A stretch of DNA of 64,000 bases from Dipteronia dyeriana (taxonomy: Eukaryota > Streptophyta > Magnoliopsida > Sapindales > Sapindaceae): the NCBI GenBank assembly GCA_032871835.1, contig CM065300.1, positions 72,090,017-72,154,016 on the forward strand. Reading direction: 5' to 3'. The position numbers were made by a program, and so were the translations under genes. Shown here one piece after another: positions 37,024 to 49,477 of this stretch. A model generated the notes under the pieces. That model worked only from the letters and a program-made list of their open reading frames with translations. It had not been told where the DNA came from and made no database searches. Position 1 is the first letter of the stretch. Every line of letters begins with the position of its first letter.

Positions 37024-38644
37024 TGAAACAAATATTATAGTGTGTTTAAGATAAATCTAGAGGGGGGGGGGGGGGGGGGTGAATAGATTTTAAACAATTT
37101 TACCAAATTTTCGTTATTGATCAAGTTGATGAAAATACCCCTAGCTAGTTATAATAATATCACAAGTGTAATAAGTGCGAAAATAGTAAAGACACTTGAG
37201 ATATACGTGGAAACCCTCCAAATGGGAAAAACCACAGGCTGTTCAGTGCGCCATACTCGAAACTCGAATCCACTGATGGGAAAGGAAATTACAACCTAAT
37301 CTTGGTTTAAAATCCACTACCACTACCTAATCCCGGTATAAGTGAACCTAGTCCATCTTGCTTGCGATTTAAGCTACCTAATCCCAGAAGCAACACAAGT
37401 CTTACTTCTCAATGAAGAGATAAAATGTCCTATGTGAATATATAATGATATTCAAAGAACAAACAAGACTAGGAAACCTTATATGCTTATCTAGGATAAT
37501 GAGATGGCAATTAATGCAATCCTAGATATCAAGAGCTAAATGACATGTTCAAAAAGCTTAGCTAAATATAGATCAAAATATCCTATGAGGCTATCACAAT
37601 ACAACACTCAATCATGTCATCACAACAATCTCTAATTTGTATCTAGAATATGTTCTAGGAGCATACAAATGATTAACGAGATGGCTTAGCAAGCAGAACA
37701 CTTAACTTGTAAAAAGATACTGAAGAACTTACAAAACAAGATGTGATGATGCAAAACTATCCATTGATACACTCTAAATGATCTTAGATGATGCAAGATG
37801 AAGTTTTTATGCACATGTGAATGCTTTGAGTGTTTAAAGATGAGTTCTTGGAAGAGTTTTCCTTTTGAAATGTGTTCTAAGGAAAATATATGATGTTCTG
37901 AACTCTTGCACGACCTGAATACAAAGAGTTATATACATATATATATATGAGTTTCAACCAAAGTGAGATGGTTTTGGAAACAACATTCCAGCTTCCGCTA
38001 TGTGCGCTGGTGAGGTGCGCTTGTCGAGTAGCGCACCACCAGCGCTTAGCCAAAATTTTCAATAGGCGCTGGTGGAGTGGTGCAGCTCGGTGGCGCATGA
38101 CAAGCGGCGATTCACTAGAATGTTACACTGGTGAGGTTGCACTGGTCGAGTAGCGCACTACCAGCGCACTGCCCATTTTTTCAATGTTGCGCGGGTGGAG
38201 TGGCGCAGCTCAGTGGAGCATGACAAGCGGCGATCCACTGGAATGTTGCGCTGGTGAGGCTGCACTAGTCGAGTAGCGTACCATCAGCTCATTGCCCACT
38301 TTTTCAACACTCAAACACACATTTTCAACAAGTCCTAGATTGATGAAGATGCATCCTATACTAATGCCTAACATGACATAAAACTTTAATTACAAGATGC
38401 AAATATATCAACAAGAGTCATTTAAACCAAAATGCACACAAGTATAAACTCACAACATATATGAATAAGAGTTATGCATGAATTTGTGAGTGTGTGCAAC
38501 TATCTCTTTAAAGCAAGTAAGCACAAGAATTTTACCTTTGGTGCTTCTCCTCTTGAGGTCATGAGAGCCTAAGCCACCCTTGTATAAACCCTAAAAAGGT
38601 GATTTGTTCACAAAATAAGCCAATCAACAAATGAGGACTTTACA
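37024..38644 (-). repeat. SIRE-C 3' LTR
   Basis: It begins TGAAACAAATATTATAG and ends GACTTTACA on the + strand. It carries an 18-base G run near 37062-37079, a TA-rich TATA region near 37932-37948, and GC-rich palindromes with a 123-bp minisatellite at 38000-38305. Confidence 0.95.
38000..38305. repeat. GC-rich hairpin block and 123-bp minisatellite in SIRE-C 3' LTR
   Basis: GCGCTGGTG at 38004-38012 pairs with CACCAGCGC at 38037-38045, and inside it GTGCGC pairs with GCGCAC, giving a 42-base hairpin. A unit containing 'ggtggagtgg' and 'catgacaagcggcgat' repeats at about 38071 and 38194 (period 123). The 5' LTR has the matching block at about 46055-46360. Confidence 0.85.
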
Positions 38645-39869
38645 ATCTCCCCTTTTTGTTATTTCGTGACAAAACCACCACTCACATTGATCCTCACAAA
38701 ACAAAATAAAACGCCGGGAAGATATTCTACATTACAAAGAGATTTACATAAAAAACAACTTCAAATCTTCAATCTCTTGTAGAACTATCAAACCTATACA
38801 CAAAACAAACACAAATACACCTTCCAAACCAAGTGCATGTGAGATGATCAAGTGAATATAAAATAAAATCATTTGCATTTAAGAATATGAGTATGACATC
38901 GTGTAATGCTCCACATCATGCAATGCTCCCTCTCAAAGGGTTACTCCCTCTAAATGTAATCTCCCCAACAAGTACTACTCCCCTTAAAACCAACACATGT
39001 TACTCCCCTAACACCACAATGCTAACAATGCTACTCCCCCTTTTTGTCATGATATAGGCAAAGGTAAAGTCCCCAACCGGGTCACTCAAGGTTAAGAAAG
39101 AAAGGAGCATACAAGATATTTGAATAATCATATAAGTCTCATGTATGCAACTCAATTAATAGGAGAGAAACAAGGAGATTTATTTGAAGAAAATGTGTGA
39201 ATCAAAAATGCCTTGCATACAAGACATATTGCATTCAAGTCCAAAATAAGGGTATTTTGCAAAGCAAATGACAAATGTTTTCAATAGAATTCAAACCAAT
39301 TTCACCATTTTCATGAGACAAGCAAGGATATAGAGTTCTTATGGATATCAAGTTTTAATAGCACTATATCCAACTTTATAAGCGAAACATGACATGAGCG
39401 ACTTTGCACCCTATTTGATTTTTCCGGGTAGGATACCCGTATGATAGTAGCCATGTTCAACTAATAAAGAAAGAGAGACATTGATGAAACATTTTAGTCT
39501 CACTAGGTTTTTCACACAATGTTTTGCATTCAACAATTGCAATCATCAATTCATGCTTTATTATTTTTCATTAGCATGTCATTAAAGAATCATCATGTCA
39601 TGGAGATAATTATAGGTCATTCAATATGTACTTCCTATGTAGATCTCTTAGTCCAAAAATGAACGTTTGAACATAAATTTGACATGGATTGTAATCAAAG
39701 CAAAGTTCACACTTATTGAAGAAAATACAATATAATATAGTATAAGTGCAACCAAGCTACTCAAGCAATCAATAAAGGAGCATACACATTTCCAAAATTT
39801 TGCATGCAACAAGTATACAAAATGTCTCTTTGCTTGAGTTCCCCATATAGGGTCAAAGACCAAAACTCA
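38645..39869 (-). other. SIRE-C polypurine tracts and 3' untranslated region
   Basis: The tract next to the LTR reads on the + strand as 'atctcccctttttg' (38645-38658). Further pyrimidine tracts on the + strand near 38920-38945, 38970-39010 and 39035-39050 ('actccccctttttgtcatga') are internal copies. The region shares blocks with SIRE-A 29560-30780. No gene is present. Confidence 0.75.
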
Positions 39870-41316
39870 TCACTCCATTAAACAAATCCCAATAGACCTA
39901 CTAAGAGTTTTGAATCGAGTAGCATCTAAGGGTTTAGTACATAGATCCGCTAGTTGATCATTAGTACCTACATGCTCAAGTACTATGCATTTTCTCTCAA
40001 CTAGTTCTCTAATGAAATGATGACGGATGTAAATATGCTTAGTTCTAGAATGTTGAACCGGATTCTTGGAAATATTAATTGCACTCTTGTTATCATAAAA
40101 GAGAGTAAGAGTATCTTGATTGAATCCATAGTCGACAAGCATTTGCTTTATCTAAAGAAGTTGTGTCCATCCACTCCCAGCAGCTATGTATTCGGCCTTA
40201 GCCGTGGACAAAGAAAATGAATTTTGCTTCTTGCAAAACCAAGAGACAAGGTTGTTCCCAAGGAAAAAGCAACTGTCCGATGTACTTTTCCTATCATCAC
40301 AATTTCCTGCCCAATCTGCATCACTAAAGCCTACAAGACTAGCATTAGTGTCAAAAGAGTACCAAATCCCATAGTTAGATGTCCCATTAACATAGTGAAT
40401 GATTCTCTTAACGGAAGAGAGATGGGACTCCTTAGAATCCGATTGGTACCTAGCACACACACCCACACTAAAAGAGATATCGAGCCTACTTGCGGTCAAA
40501 TAGAGCAAGCTACCAATCATGCCACGATACAAAGTTTGGTCTACACTCTTACCACTAGCATCCTTGCTTAGCTTCAAAGTGGTACTCATGGGTGTATCAC
40601 AATGTTTAGCACTTTCAAGACCAAATTTCTTCACTAGGTTTTTAGCATACTTAGCTTGGGATATGAAAATCACATCATCCATTTGCTTAATTTGTAAGCC
40701 TAGAAAGTAACTTAGCTCACCAACAAGGCTCATTTCAAACTCATGAGACATGACATCAACAAATTGTTGGACTTTGGTGTTATTTGTGGAGCCAAAAACT
40801 ATATCATCAATATAAATTTGAGTTATAAAGAGCTCATCTTTGTCTTTCTTGATGAATAGAGTCTTGTCAACACTACCCCTAGTGTAGCCATTGTCTATAA
40901 GAAATTGAGTGAGGCGCTCATACCAAGCCCTTGGTGCTTGTTTAAACCCATATAAAGCCTTCTTGAGATGATAGACATGATTAGGGTGGTGAGGATCCAC
41001 AAACCCTTTGGGTTGCTCAACAAACACTTCCTCTTGCAAGAAACCATTGAGGAAGACACTCTTGACATCCATTTGATATAATTTGAACTTGTGCAAACAA
41101 GAAATGGATAAAAGAAGCAAATGTCTCCTCAAAGTCAATACCCTCAATTTGAGAGTACCCTTGTGCTACAAGCCTAGCCTTGTTTCGCATAATGTTGCCA
41201 TCCTCATCGGATTTGTTATTATATACCCACTTGGTGCCTATCACATTGGTGTTCTTAGGTCTAGGAACTAGAGTCCAAACCTCATTCCTCTCAAATTGGT
41301 TAAGCTTTTCTTGCAT
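39870..41316 (-). pseudogene. SIRE-C reverse transcriptase and RNase H
   Basis: RT begins 'NEVWTLVPRPKNTNVIGTKWVY', then '[21 protein letters not shown]'. A deletion of about ten residues and a frameshift near 41100-41150 follow. The next frame reads '[20 protein letters not shown]', '[14 protein letters not shown]' and the catalytic '[10 protein letters not shown]'. RNase H reads '[13 protein letters not shown]', then one TAG at 40152, then 'LFYDNKSAINISKNPVQH' and 'LADLCTKPLDATRF' up to the TGA at 39870. This end is characteristic of Sireviruses. The only faults visible are the small deletion with its frameshift and the stop. Confidence 0.92.
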
Positions 41317-41392
41317 GGCAAGAACACAAAATTCATCCTTTAAGGCTTCATCAACCTTCTTGGGTTCTATTTGAGAAGTGTAGCAAGTGTAG

Positions 41393-42647
41393 CTAATTAG
41401 ATGTTACCATTTGATGCCTAGTCTTAACTCCCTCATTAACCTCTCCAATGATGTCATCTTTGTTATGGAGTTTCCTAACCCATGGAGCAGGTTCTTTTGA
41501 GTTCAAGAGAGGAATCCTATCAATAGGTTGTGTTATATCATCATCAAGATTAGTCTTTTCAACATTAGGAATATCAACAACCTTTTCCAAGGTAGAGTCA
41601 TCAACTAGATCTACCTCCTCCCCATGGTCATTAGATTTTAGCCTAGTATCATCAATGACAACATTAAATGATTCCATGAGGGTTCTAGTTTTTAAATTGA
41701 AAACTCTATAGGCTCTACTATTCAAGGCATAGCCAATGAAGATATCATCATCACTCTTGGCATCAAATTTGCCCAGTTGATCATGGTCATTCAAAATGTA
41801 GCATTTGCTTCCAAAAGTGTGGAAATAGCTCACATTTGGCTTTCTACCTTTTCATAACTCATAGGAGGTTTGCCTAGTGTGGGGTCTTAGAAAGACTCTA
41901 TTTCCTATGTAGCACACCGTATTGACGGCTTCGGACAAGAGGTTCCTAGGGACATTGTTGCTAAGCAAAATCACACGGGCCATCTCTTGAATTTTTCCTC
42001 TCAACAACTCCATTTTGTTGAGGTGTCCTAGGAGCCGAAAACTTATGAGAAATGCCTGGACTATTGTAGTAGTTTTCAAAGTGTGCATTCTCAAATTCCT
42101 TCCCATGGTCAATCCTAATCCGTTTAATGCTTTTAATCTTAGAGTTCATTTCATTTTGAATTTTGATACAAAGCATCTTAAACTTATCAAAGGTTTCAGA
42201 TTTTTCTCTAAGAAAATAAGTCCAAGTGTACCTAGAGAAGTCATCTACAGACACAAAAATGTACCTCTTTCTACCTAAACTCTCGGTTTGCATGGGACCC
42301 ATAAGATCCATGTGGATAAGCTCTAGAGGTTCCTTGGTGGATAAATACTTGCTCTTTTTGTGCATACTTTTGGTTTGCTTCCCTTGTTGGCAAGGTCCAC
42401 AAACACCATTTGCCTTTTTCCCAAGCTTAGGAAGGCCTTGCACAACATTGAACTTATCTAAGATTCGTAAATTTCGATAGTTCATGTGACCAAGTCTTTC
42501 ATGCCACAACTCAATTTGTTCATCCTTGGACACATTGCAAGAGACACCTCTAGCTTCAAGACAATAGCAATTGTCGCTAGATCTCATACCTTTTAACAGG
42601 GTTTGTCCATTTGGCAATAGGATAGAACAATCATTTTTCCTAAACAA
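41393..42647 (-). pseudogene. SIRE-C integrase
   Basis: The pre-integrase zinc region is 'LWHERLGHMNYRNLRIL' ... 'CGPCQQGKQ'. The core keeps 'HMDLMGPMQTES' and 'SVDDFSRYTW' around the first Asp, 'RIDHGKEFEN' with the second, and 'TPQQNGVVERKN' with the Glu. Faults are a frame change at the gag-protease junction near 42640, another near 42000, and a TGA near 41850 where a Trp is expected. The tail continues as 'FHTFGSKCYILND' and the acidic linker to RT. Confidence 0.9.
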
Positions 42648-43810
42648 CCTTCATCACTAAGATGTGAAATGCTTATCAAATTAGCTTTTAGACCATCAAC
42701 ATACAAAACATTGGACAAGGAAGGTAATCCAGGAATGGAAATAGTTCCCTTTCCTTTAACTTTCTTTTTGGATCCATCACCAAAGGTGACATTTCCTCCC
42801 TCCTCCATCACAAGAGTCTCAAAGAAACTCTTATTTCCAGTCTTGTGCCTAGAGCACCCACTATCCAAATACCAAAAATCAGAAAAATGAGCTTTCAAGG
42901 CAATTTGTGCAAAATGGCAAAGGTGTTCATCCTTTCTAATCCACTCAGGTGAAATATTTTCCTTCCTAATGGTCAATGGTACATGGGCTCTAAATGTCCT
43001 AGGATCATGCAAAGATGTTCCATTTTTCCTAGTGACATGCATCATGGCTTTAGCCTTTTTCTTCTCTATCATGCTTTCAATTCTACACAATTTAATATAT
43101 CTACAACAATTTGGTCTAATATGACCATAAATACCACAAAAATGGCATGAACGAATGAAGTTAGGAATCATACCATAGCCTTGAGGATGCATTTGAGTCT
43201 TCCCATGTCTTTGTGGTTGTCTTGATTGTTGATGAGGAACTTTCCTTCTTTGTTGTTGAGCAAAACTTGATTGCTTCCTTGATTGAGCTTGCATGATAGG
43301 TATCTTTCTTTTATGAGCTTTCGGTTGAGGGAAGTTAACTTGAGGAGCCCTTCTAGGATGAGCTTGAGGTATGTGTCTTGGTGCCACCTTCACTTGAGCA
43401 CTACTTGAACACCCTCCTAGGTCAAGTTTCTTCCTAGGCGATTGATGAGAAGAGGACCCGTTGAGATTCATGCTTCTTCCAAAAATGGTCTTGTTTGGAG
43501 TGGATGACATCTTGTCATCTTCAAACCCAAGCCCCTTTTTTTCACTTGGCCTCTTTCCAACATCTAACATGTGATCAAGTTTTTTAGTGCTAGAGTTCAT
43601 CTTGGCCATCAACTCTCTAGCATCTTCAAGCTCTTTCTTCAACCCTTCTTCACTCCTCTTAGATCTCACCAACTCTTCATTTAGTCGGTCAACCTTAGTT
43701 GAGAGCTCTAGGTTTTCTTCTTTTAATCTCTTAATTTCATTCTTGTTCTTTAACCTTGAACTCTCAAACCTAGTCATATAGTCCTTGAGATCCATCTTAT
43801 CCACATTTCC
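42593..43810 (-). pseudogene. SIRE-C Gag coiled coil, second CCHC knuckle and protease
   Basis: The open frame starts with a coiled coil ('SSRLKNKNEIKRLKEENLEL'), then a basic Ser/Gln-rich linker, then a CCHC knuckle at about 43105-43147 ('CHFCGIYGHIRPNCCRYIKL'). 'WIRKDEHLCHF' follows, and then the retropepsin site 'WYLDSGCSRHKTG'. This stretch is uninterrupted. It is the reference for recognising the similar modules in ATH-1 and ATH-2. Confidence 0.9.
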
Positions 43811-44953
43811 ATTTGTGGATTATGATGAAGATCCATCATCACTTGAGTAGTTTTCCTCTTGACTCTTATTTTCTTCTTCACTAGCATCTTTGCTCCTATG
43901 AGAGAACGTAAAGGCTATGAAGTTTGCCATGAGTTCTTCATCATCCGAAGACTCATCTCCTTCATTGGAGTTATCACTTTCACTCCATGTGGCGACCATC
44001 ACTTTCCCTTTTTCTTGACCTTGTGATTTGTACATTCAGGGGCAAAGTGACTTATCCCACCACATTCATAGCATTGGACTCCTTTTTTTCCGGTCTTTTC
44101 TTGCCTAGGCTCAACCTTTTTGGAGAATTTTTCTTCAAGTCTTGTACCTTGGATCCGAAACCTTTCTTCTCGGACTTGTAGAATTTCTTAAACTTCCTCA
44201 TTAGCAAAGCCATTTCCTCATCCGAGTCATCACTATCCTCCTTCTCAACTTTGGCGGTTTCAAAGCAATATCCTTTTGCTTTTTCGGTGGTGTAGGGTTG
44301 GGACATTTCCTAGATTGATAAGCTAGAAGCCTCACAATCACTTCACTCAGCTTCATATCCTTGTAACCACTATTCTCTTCTAAAGCCGTCACCTTAGACT
44401 CAAATCTATCGGGTAGATATCTCATAATCTTCTACTTGATCTTCCTATCCGAATAAGGATCACCAAGTTGATAACGTTGGTTCACAATGTCCATCAACCT
44501 CACTTCAAAGTCATTGAAGCACTCGTTCTCATCCATCTTGAGCAAATCAAATTGCGTTTGGAGAACTTGAAGCTTCGATTCCTTAACCTTATCGGTTCCC
44601 TCATGTGCAAATTCTAAGATATCCCATGCCTTCTTAGCTATCATAGTATTTTGAACCAACTTGTACCGGTTCTCATCCATTGCACATAGGATGGCATGCA
44701 TTGCCTTCTTATTCCACTTTGATGCCTCAAACTCTTGTGCGCTCCACTGTGCCTTTGGCTTGAGTACATCATCTCCTCCATCCGCAGGAGTCATCATGGG
44801 TGGAGTGTAGCCATCTTCAACCACCATCCATGCCATGTCATGAATTTGGTAAATATACGACTCCATTTTGCCTATCCAAGAGGCATAATTCAACCCGGTG
44901 AGATGTAGAGGCCTAGTGCTAAAAGCTCCCTCGTTGCCACCGTTTCCACTCAT
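43811..44953 (-). pseudogene. SIRE-C Gag N-terminal part
   Basis: The ATG at 44953 (MSGNGGNEGAFSTRP) opens the UBN2-type Gag domain: 'LTGLNYASWIGKME', 'MHAILCAMDENRYKLV' and 'FNDFEVRLMDIVNQ'. A TAG at 44432 replaces a Gln codon, and the same frame continues as 'KIMRYLPDRFESKV'. Frame slips follow near 44300, 44090 and 44035. Between them the first CCHC knuckle is readable (about 44024-44083: 'CYECGGISHFAPEC'). An acidic stretch ends at a stop near 43820, just before the next frame. Confidence 0.9.
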
Positions 44954-45061
44954 TATGTTTATGAATGAATGATATGAATGCGAGTGTATGAATGATTAAC
45001 ATAAACACACAAAATGAAACACACACCAAAATGAGCAAGGATCACCTATGTATGTCTAGGA

Positions 45062-45079
45062 ACCAGCTCTGATACCAAT
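45062..45079 (-). other. Primer binding site of SIRE-C
   Basis: The sequence TTGGTATCAGAGCTGG on the - strand directly follows the 5' LTR; Met-tRNA type. Confidence 0.92.
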
Positions 45080-45973
45080 TGAAACAAATATTATAGTGTG
45101 TTTAAGATAAATCTAGAGGGCGGGTGAATAGATTTTAAACAATTTTACCAAATTTTTGTTATTGGACAAGTTGATGAAAATACCCCTAGCCAGTTATAAT
45201 AATATCACAAGTGAAATAAGTGCGAAGATAGTAAAGACACTTGAGTTATTCGTGGAAACCCTCCAAATGGGAAAAACCATGGGCTGTTAAGTGCGCCACA
45301 CTCGAACCTCGAATCCACTAATGGAAAAGGAAATTACAACCTAATCCCTGTTTAAAATCCACTACCACTACCTAATCCCGTTATAAGTGAACCTAGTCCA
45401 TCTTGCTTACGATTTAAGCTACCTAATCCCGGAAGCAACACAAGTCTTACTTCTCGATGAAGAGATAAAATGTTCTATGTGAATATATGATGATATTCAA
45501 AGAACAAACAAGGCAAGGAAACCTTATATGCTTATCTAGGATAATGAGATGACAATTAATGCAATCCTAGATATCAAGAGCTAAATGACATGTTCAAAAA
45601 GCTTAGCTAAACATAGATCAAACAATCCTATGAAGCTATCAAAATACAACACTTAATCATGCCATCATAACAATCTATAATTTCTATCTAGAATATGTTC
45701 TAGGAGCATACAAATGATTAAAGAGATGGCTTAGCAAGCAAAACATTTAACTTGTAAGAAGATAGTGAAGAACTTACCAAACAAGATGTGATGATGCAAA
45801 ACTATACATTGCTGCACTCTAAATGATCTTAGATGATGCAAGATGAAATTTTTATGAACATGGGAATTCTTTGAGTGTTTAAAGATGAGTTCTTGGAAGA
45901 GTTTTCCTTTTGAAATGTGTTCTAAGGAAAAGATATGAAGTTCTGAACTCTTGCACGACCTGAATACAAAGTG

Positions 45974-46006
<33 letters not shown>

Positions 46007-46677
46007 TTTCAACCAAAGTGAGATCGTTTTGGAAACAACATTCCAGCTTCCACTATGTGCGCTGGTGAGGTGCGCTTGTCGAGTAGCCCACCGCCAGCTC
46101 ACAGCCTAAATTTTCAATAGGCGCTGGTGGAGTGGCGCAGCTCAGTGGCGCATGACAAGCGGCGATCCACTGGAATGTTACGCTGGTGAGGCTGCGCTAG
46201 TCGAGTAGCGCACCACCAGCGCACTGCCCACTTTTTCAATGTTTCACAGGTGGAGTGGCGTAGCTGAGTGGCGCATGACAAGCGGCGATCAACTGGAATG
46301 TTGTGTTGGTGAGGCTGTGCTAGTCGAGTAGCGCACCACCAGCGCACTGCCCACTTTTTCAACACTCAAACACACATTTTCAACAAGTCCTAGAGTGATG
46401 AAGATGCATCATTGACATAAAACTTTAATTACAAGATGCAAATATATCAACAAGAGTCATTTAAACCAAAATGCACACAAGTATAAACACACAACATATA
46501 TGAATAATGCATGAATTTGTAAGTGTGTGCAACTATCTCTTCAAAGCAAGTAAGCACAAGAATTTTACCGTTGGTGCTTCTCCTCTTGAGGTCTGGAGAG
46601 CCTAAGCTACCCTTACATAAACCCCAAAAAAGTGATTTGTTCACGAAATAAGCCTATCAACAAATGAGGACTTTACA
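45080..46677 (-). repeat. SIRE-C 5' LTR
   Basis: It pairs with 37024-38644 at about 95 percent by eye. The G run of the 3' LTR is here only a short 'gagggcgggtg'. A TA repeat with the TATA region lies at 45976-46002 and GC-rich hairpins at 46055-46360. The frame at 46114-46365 is only the minisatellite read as protein. Confidence 0.95.
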
Positions 46678-46682
46678 AATCA

Positions 46683-47434
46683 GTTTACATTAATCCCCTA
46701 ACTTAGAATTAGTTACACATCAAATAAAGGAAATGAAACAAAGAAAAAGAAGAAACCAAGGTTGGTCATTGAGGTTCCTTGACTTGTAATCCTGCTCTTC
46801 TTGCCTTCCAAGTTCCAAGAATGGTTATAGAGGGTTGAAAGTGTCAAAAATCTCGTGTGGCTTGATGATTTCTTTCCCAAAAACTCATATGGGTATTGAT
46901 ATGGGTCCAAAAATAGGTCAAGAATCAACCTAGGGACGCTTGCCTCGTACTATCGCGTCGTTGATTGTCTCGTTTGTCCATGAAGGAAACCCAACCGTGA
47001 CATCTCGCTCTTTTGCTCCGCGTCTTCTCTTCAGGAAACACCTCGCGCGACAATGGCTAAGGAAATTACTGTCGCCCGGTTTGTCACAGCCTTCCATGAC
47101 TGAACTTTAGACCGCGACATGTCTCTTCTTTGGCAATTCACATGTGATCCCAAGCGACAATTCTAGCGACTTCTAAATTAAGTTATTGTCGCTCATGGTG
47201 TCGTGGTTGTACATGACGACACTCCACGATCGTGACATCTCACCGTTTTGCCCAGTACTTCTGATTTCTGGCACTTAAGAATCCCAACATCACTCAAAAA
47301 CTTTTATATGATGCCCCTATTACAAAATCCTGCAAATGCATTTAATCGAGCCACTAAATACTTGATTTTACTCGAGAATTGAGCAATAAGCATAAGAAGG
47401 GGACTCGAAATCTAGTGTTATCATGGCTCGATCA
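46683..47434 (-). repeat. ATH-1 3' LTR, second part
   Basis: It matches 54557-55338 and ends GCTCGATCA. It contains three copies of the hairpin motif described at 54840-55150. Its TATA box is mutated (TATCAATA at about 46893-46900). Confidence 0.92.
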
Positions 47435-47446
47435 ACTCCCTCAAAC
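47435..47446 (-). other. Polypurine tract of ATH-1
   Basis: The + strand reads 'actccctcaaacc' directly beside the LTR, which is a purine tract on the - strand. Confidence 0.75.
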
Positions 47447-49060
47447 CTAGTCTGTTGCTCGTCTTCGAGCAAAATCAAGAGAAAATAACAACACACACAA
47501 CAAGAAGACTCGATAAAAACAAAAGAAATTCAAACAACAATAACTCAAAAGCCGCATTTGCAACTGGTGATGAGATGCAAAGAGGTGTGGATAAGGAGAG
47601 TAAACATATGCAACACATTCTCAAGCAACTCGAAGGCACTCACGGGACACTCGAACAACATGAATCCCACACCTAAAGTGCTCTCATGTCGAAAACTACT
47701 CACTCTCTCACCTCGAGCATAATTCGTTTTGACTCTAAACCTCATGTGGACATTCTCTTTTCTTTCCTCTCGGAGTCCTACGTTCACACTCATGAAAGTA
47801 TGCTAGGATAGAGTTATGCATGAGAGTCAAATACTTGCATACAATAAGAAATGAAATGTTATTATTTTGGTGAACTAGCCTAGGAAATGAATCAAATGTC
47901 ACGGACGTGGAAGATCATACTTCAACAAACATTCCCAATCTAGATTTCATAGTAGATCATTTAGGTCTTCCTTTTGGTTATAATGGGGTCATTGGGTGAA
48001 ATATGGTGAACAAAGAATATGACATGGAATTCAAAAGTCACCAATCTTGCTAAGACACTACACGATACACCCAATACTTAAGCTCTATTCATATCACTCG
48101 TGCACTAGTGATTAGGCTTGACCTTTCATTACACTTGTGCTATACATGAGTACTCTACTAGTGAGTACTTTACAATTACATACAAGACTCTTATTCCCTT
48201 TTTCTCTTTTTCTCTTTTTTTTTACACTTTAAGCTTATAAGTGCACATTTTCGTACTTTTACATTTGTGAGTCTTTTGCCTTGCACATTTACAAATCTAG
48301 CCTAATTACTCGCTAACTTTTAAAAATTAGAGCTTTTCTACCTTTCCACCATAACACCTCACATCCTAACAAGATTGGCAACGAAGGTAGGCATGTGTTT
48401 ATGTTTAGACTATATGGTGTAATGTGGTTCCAAAAGAAGGGTAAGTGTTTGGCCTCAAAATTGGCTTGGGAGCACACAAATAGGGACATGGAATGTGTTT
48501 AAGTTAATATGAGTAGTTAAGCACACACATTGCCTAAAATCATTTCCACCGTGTCATCTATCAAGGGAATGTAAGCATCCATCAAGCAATCCACAAATAT
48601 AATGTAATGTGATGTCCTATGGCAATTGATGAGTATGACGAGATAAGTGTTTAAGATGAAACAATGATAACACTCAAATGCGCTTTTTAAGGCTTTGTGT
48701 TTGTGAACTTACTAGGTGGTCTCCACTATTAGAACAAGGTGTTTGAGCACCAAGTCCCCTCAACTTGAACACAAAAGGATGAGACAAGCCCATGAAGTGC
48801 AAGTGAGACCCTAGAGTGAGAACAAGATGCTCAATCGAGCACATTAAGCATAAATAAACTCTCACACAAATACACAATCAAAGCATCACACCCAAGCTAT
48901 TTGAAGCTCGAAATTTTTGGTCATGCGACTATTTTCTAAAAGGTGTGACTCAAAATAAAATGTTGGACTTAAAGTAAAAGCAAAAATTGGACTCAAAAAT
49001 AAAATTTAGGACTCAATAAAACAAATTGGACTCGAGAAAACCAAAACGACCGAAAATGGT
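47447..49060 (-). other. ATH-1 3' non-coding region, no gene seen
   Basis: About 1.6 kb of AT-rich sequence. No conserved coding sense on either strand. Confidence 0.5.
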
Positions 49061-49106
49061 GTCGATAACCCCAAACTTAAACCCAACATTGTCCCCAATG
49101 TTGACA
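49061..49106 (-). repeat. Conserved hairpin motif in ATH-1
   Basis: AACATTG-TCCC-CAATGTT, a perfect 7-bp inverted repeat, lies near 49087-49104, beside 'ccccaaacttaaaccc'. The same arrangement is in ATH-2 at 57781-57826. Confidence 0.85.
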
Positions 49107-49436
49107 ATGAGAGCTCGGAAAGTAATGCGCCTACCCCACAACCAGTCACAACACAACAACAATATAAAATAACTAAAATAAAATAAACAAAAGCTCGATC
49201 AAAGTGGCATTGAAAGCACCCAAAGGCAATTAATCATCAACCATGACACAATACCGCGCACACCTCTATTCCAATCACAGCTAAAACAAATAAAAGATGC
49301 AAAAGTACCACTAATGATAGAGATTAAATAACAAGAATAACTAAACAAGATTGCTTCAATAAGTTCGAAACATAACTGAAAACAGTAAAAACAAAGAAAA
49401 CAAGTCTAGCTAAACCAATCAGAACGAAACTAGTAA

Positions 49437-49477
49437 TGTGGTGGTGGTGGTGGTGGTGGTGGTGGTGGTAGTGGTGG
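49437..49477 (+). repeat. GGT microsatellite
   Basis: About twelve GGT units with one interruption. Read on the - strand they extend ORF2 as poly-Pro. Confidence 0.9.

Larger units (their letters stand above)
37024..46677 (-). mobile_element. Sirevirus with all domains, degraded (SIRE-C)
   Basis: A 9.65-kb element on the - strand with LTRs 37024-38644 (3') and 45080-46677 (5'). The flanks AATCG (37019-37023) and AATCA (46678-46682) are a 5-bp duplication with one change. The empty site is in the other ATH-1 LTR near 54550-54560. It contains gag with two CCHC knuckles, protease, integrase, RT and RNase H in copia order, a Met-tRNA primer site and several polypurine tracts. It is broken by a few stops and frameshifts. 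Confidence 0.95.

Noticed and set aside
46114..46365. 83-residue frame with two near-identical 41-residue repeats
   Set aside because: The protein repeat is only the 123-bp GC-rich minisatellite of the SIRE-C LTR read as codons.
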